In this document: positions 63,623 through 64,000 of the stretch, piece after piece | Position numbering within the stretch: position 1 is the first letter of the stretch | How the letters are laid out: each line of letters starts with the position of its first letter | Assembly: GCA_016946835.1 (NCBI GenBank) | Contig: JACVTC010000083.1 | Coordinates: 374,001-438,000, forward strand | Length of the DNA: 64,000 nt | From: Neocallimastix lanati (nom. inval.) | Taxonomy: Eukaryota; Neocallimastigomycota; Neocallimastigomycetes; Neocallimastigales; Neocallimastigaceae | Direction: 5' to 3' | Program-made: the position numbers and the translations under genes | Notes under the pieces: model-generated | The model's input: the letters and a program-made list of their open reading frames with translations, nothing else | Told to the model about the DNA's origin: nothing | Databases searched by the model: none

Positions 63623-64000
63623 AACTATTATTTTATTTATATTATTATTATTATAAATATTATTTTATTTATATTATTATTATTAATATTATAACTATTA
63701 TTTTATTTATTAAAAGAACCATTTACTTCACAAGACATGGTGAAAGTCAATTTAATGTACAAGGAAGAATTGGTGGTGATGCTTATCTTAGTCCAAGAGG
63801 AGAATTGTTTGCTAAGAAATTACCAAGTGTCTTTGCAGAACAAATACCAGAAAATCAAAAAGTCACTATTTGGACTTCTACACTCAAACGTACTATTCAA
63901 ACTTCCCAATATATGCCATATCCAAAGATTCAATTTAAATGTTTAGATGAATTAAATTCTGGTGTATGTGATGGATTTACGTATGAACAAATTGAACAGC
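62049..64000 (+). CDS. 6-phosphofructo-2-kinase/fructose-2,6-bisphosphatase (C-terminus beyond window)
   Basis: Exons 62049-62319, 62438-62645, 63010-63414 and 63717 to beyond 64000, with phase kept. The kinase domain starts at about residue 82 (RIVCAFVGLPGRGKT P-loop, made across intron 1). It continues through NWLGYSSKVFNVANYR, HNFFDPAN, VAIYDATNITKKRR, IFIEIVCNDPEII and YEKVYEPLD. After GYIQTRIVYFLMNLHAAPR the bisphosphatase domain begins (TIYFTRHGESQFNVQGRIGG), with the catalytic RHG and, at the end of the window, LDELNSGVCDGFTYEQI carrying the conserved Glu. The enzyme makes and breaks fructose-2,6-bisphosphate, the allosteric controller of phosphofructokinase and gluconeogenesis. The last His of the phosphatase site lies beyond the window. 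The disordered, Ser-rich N-terminus (SSSTSLVGHASL) could hold regulatory phosphosites (inference). Confidence 0.95.
63428..63467. repeat. Perfect 18-bp stem hairpin in PFKFB intron 3
   Basis: Arms AATAGATATAAGCTATAA (63428-63445) and their exact reverse complement (63450-63467) surround a 4-base loop TATT. It starts 13 bases after the splice donor at 63415. Confidence 0.95.
63578..63622. repeat. (ATT)n microsatellite in PFKFB intron 3
   Basis: About 14 ATT copies, then two degenerate copies of a unit ending TTTTATTTATATTATTATTA in the rest of the intron. Confidence 0.9.

Overview
This window is extremely AT-rich nuclear DNA from a eukaryote. It has intron-bearing genes (GTAAxx/GTATxx donors, TAG/AAG/CAG acceptors), long homopolymer and microsatellite tracts, and very AT-rich spacers. 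The gene content includes a fungal-type DUF1748 protein, an LRR/transmembrane protein, and axoneme or basal-body type genes (a MORN3-like protein and a sperm-tail PG-rich repeat protein). Together these point to a flagellated (zoosporic) early-diverging fungus. The base composition and repeat style fit an anaerobic gut fungus (Neocallimastigomycota) best. That placement is inference, not proof.

Layout. 1-1990 (-): secreted/membrane LRR protein, cut at its C-terminus by the window edge. 2.0-10.0 kb: gene-free, with LTR-like or MITE-like repeat copies and then a 3-kb (TTTTA)n satellite carrying a regularly interspersed 30-40 bp spacer and an internal head-to-head inversion. 10.1-11.6 kb (+): decayed FLYWCH/MULE transposase gene, followed by an 80-bp tandem repeat. 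13.3-15.3 kb (+): single-exon ankyrin-repeat protein. 16.9-17.7 kb (-): possible unidentified gene remnant. 19.0-22.1 kb (+): five-exon Nop4/RBM28 ribosome-biogenesis protein. 22.7-27.3 kb: repeat-rich block with a deleted Ty1/copia retrotransposon remnant and LTR-like fragments. 29.2-32.5 kb (+): RBMS-like tandem-RRM protein. 35.3-35.9 kb (-): DUF1748 small protein. 36.6-39.4 kb (+): exosome subunit Rrp4 (7 exons). 40.4-41.2 kb (-): swiprosin/EFHD-like EF-hand protein. 41.9-43.7 kb (-): MORN3-like. 45.2-49.9 kb (-): GM130/Bug1-like golgin. 50.8-52.5 kb (+): divergent Ras/Rab-like GTPase. 54.5-56.7 kb (+): STPG repeat protein. 56.7-62.0 kb: gene-free, with repeats. 62.0 kb to the end (+): 6-phosphofructo-2-kinase/fructose-2,6-bisphosphatase, cut by the window edge.

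There is no operon-like logic. The genes serve separate housekeeping roles: ribosome biogenesis, RNA decay, Golgi tethering, glycolytic control and flagellar/cytoskeletal structure. I joined exons by hand, checking that reading phase is preserved across every junction and that the protein continues a recognisable family. No phage, CRISPR, rRNA or convincing tRNA gene is present. I did not find a clearly new multi-gene system. The most unusual items are the inverted satellite, several perfect palindromes, the LTR-like repeat family, a Rab-like protein without a standard G4 motif, and the uniform phase-1 intron architecture of the STPG gene.
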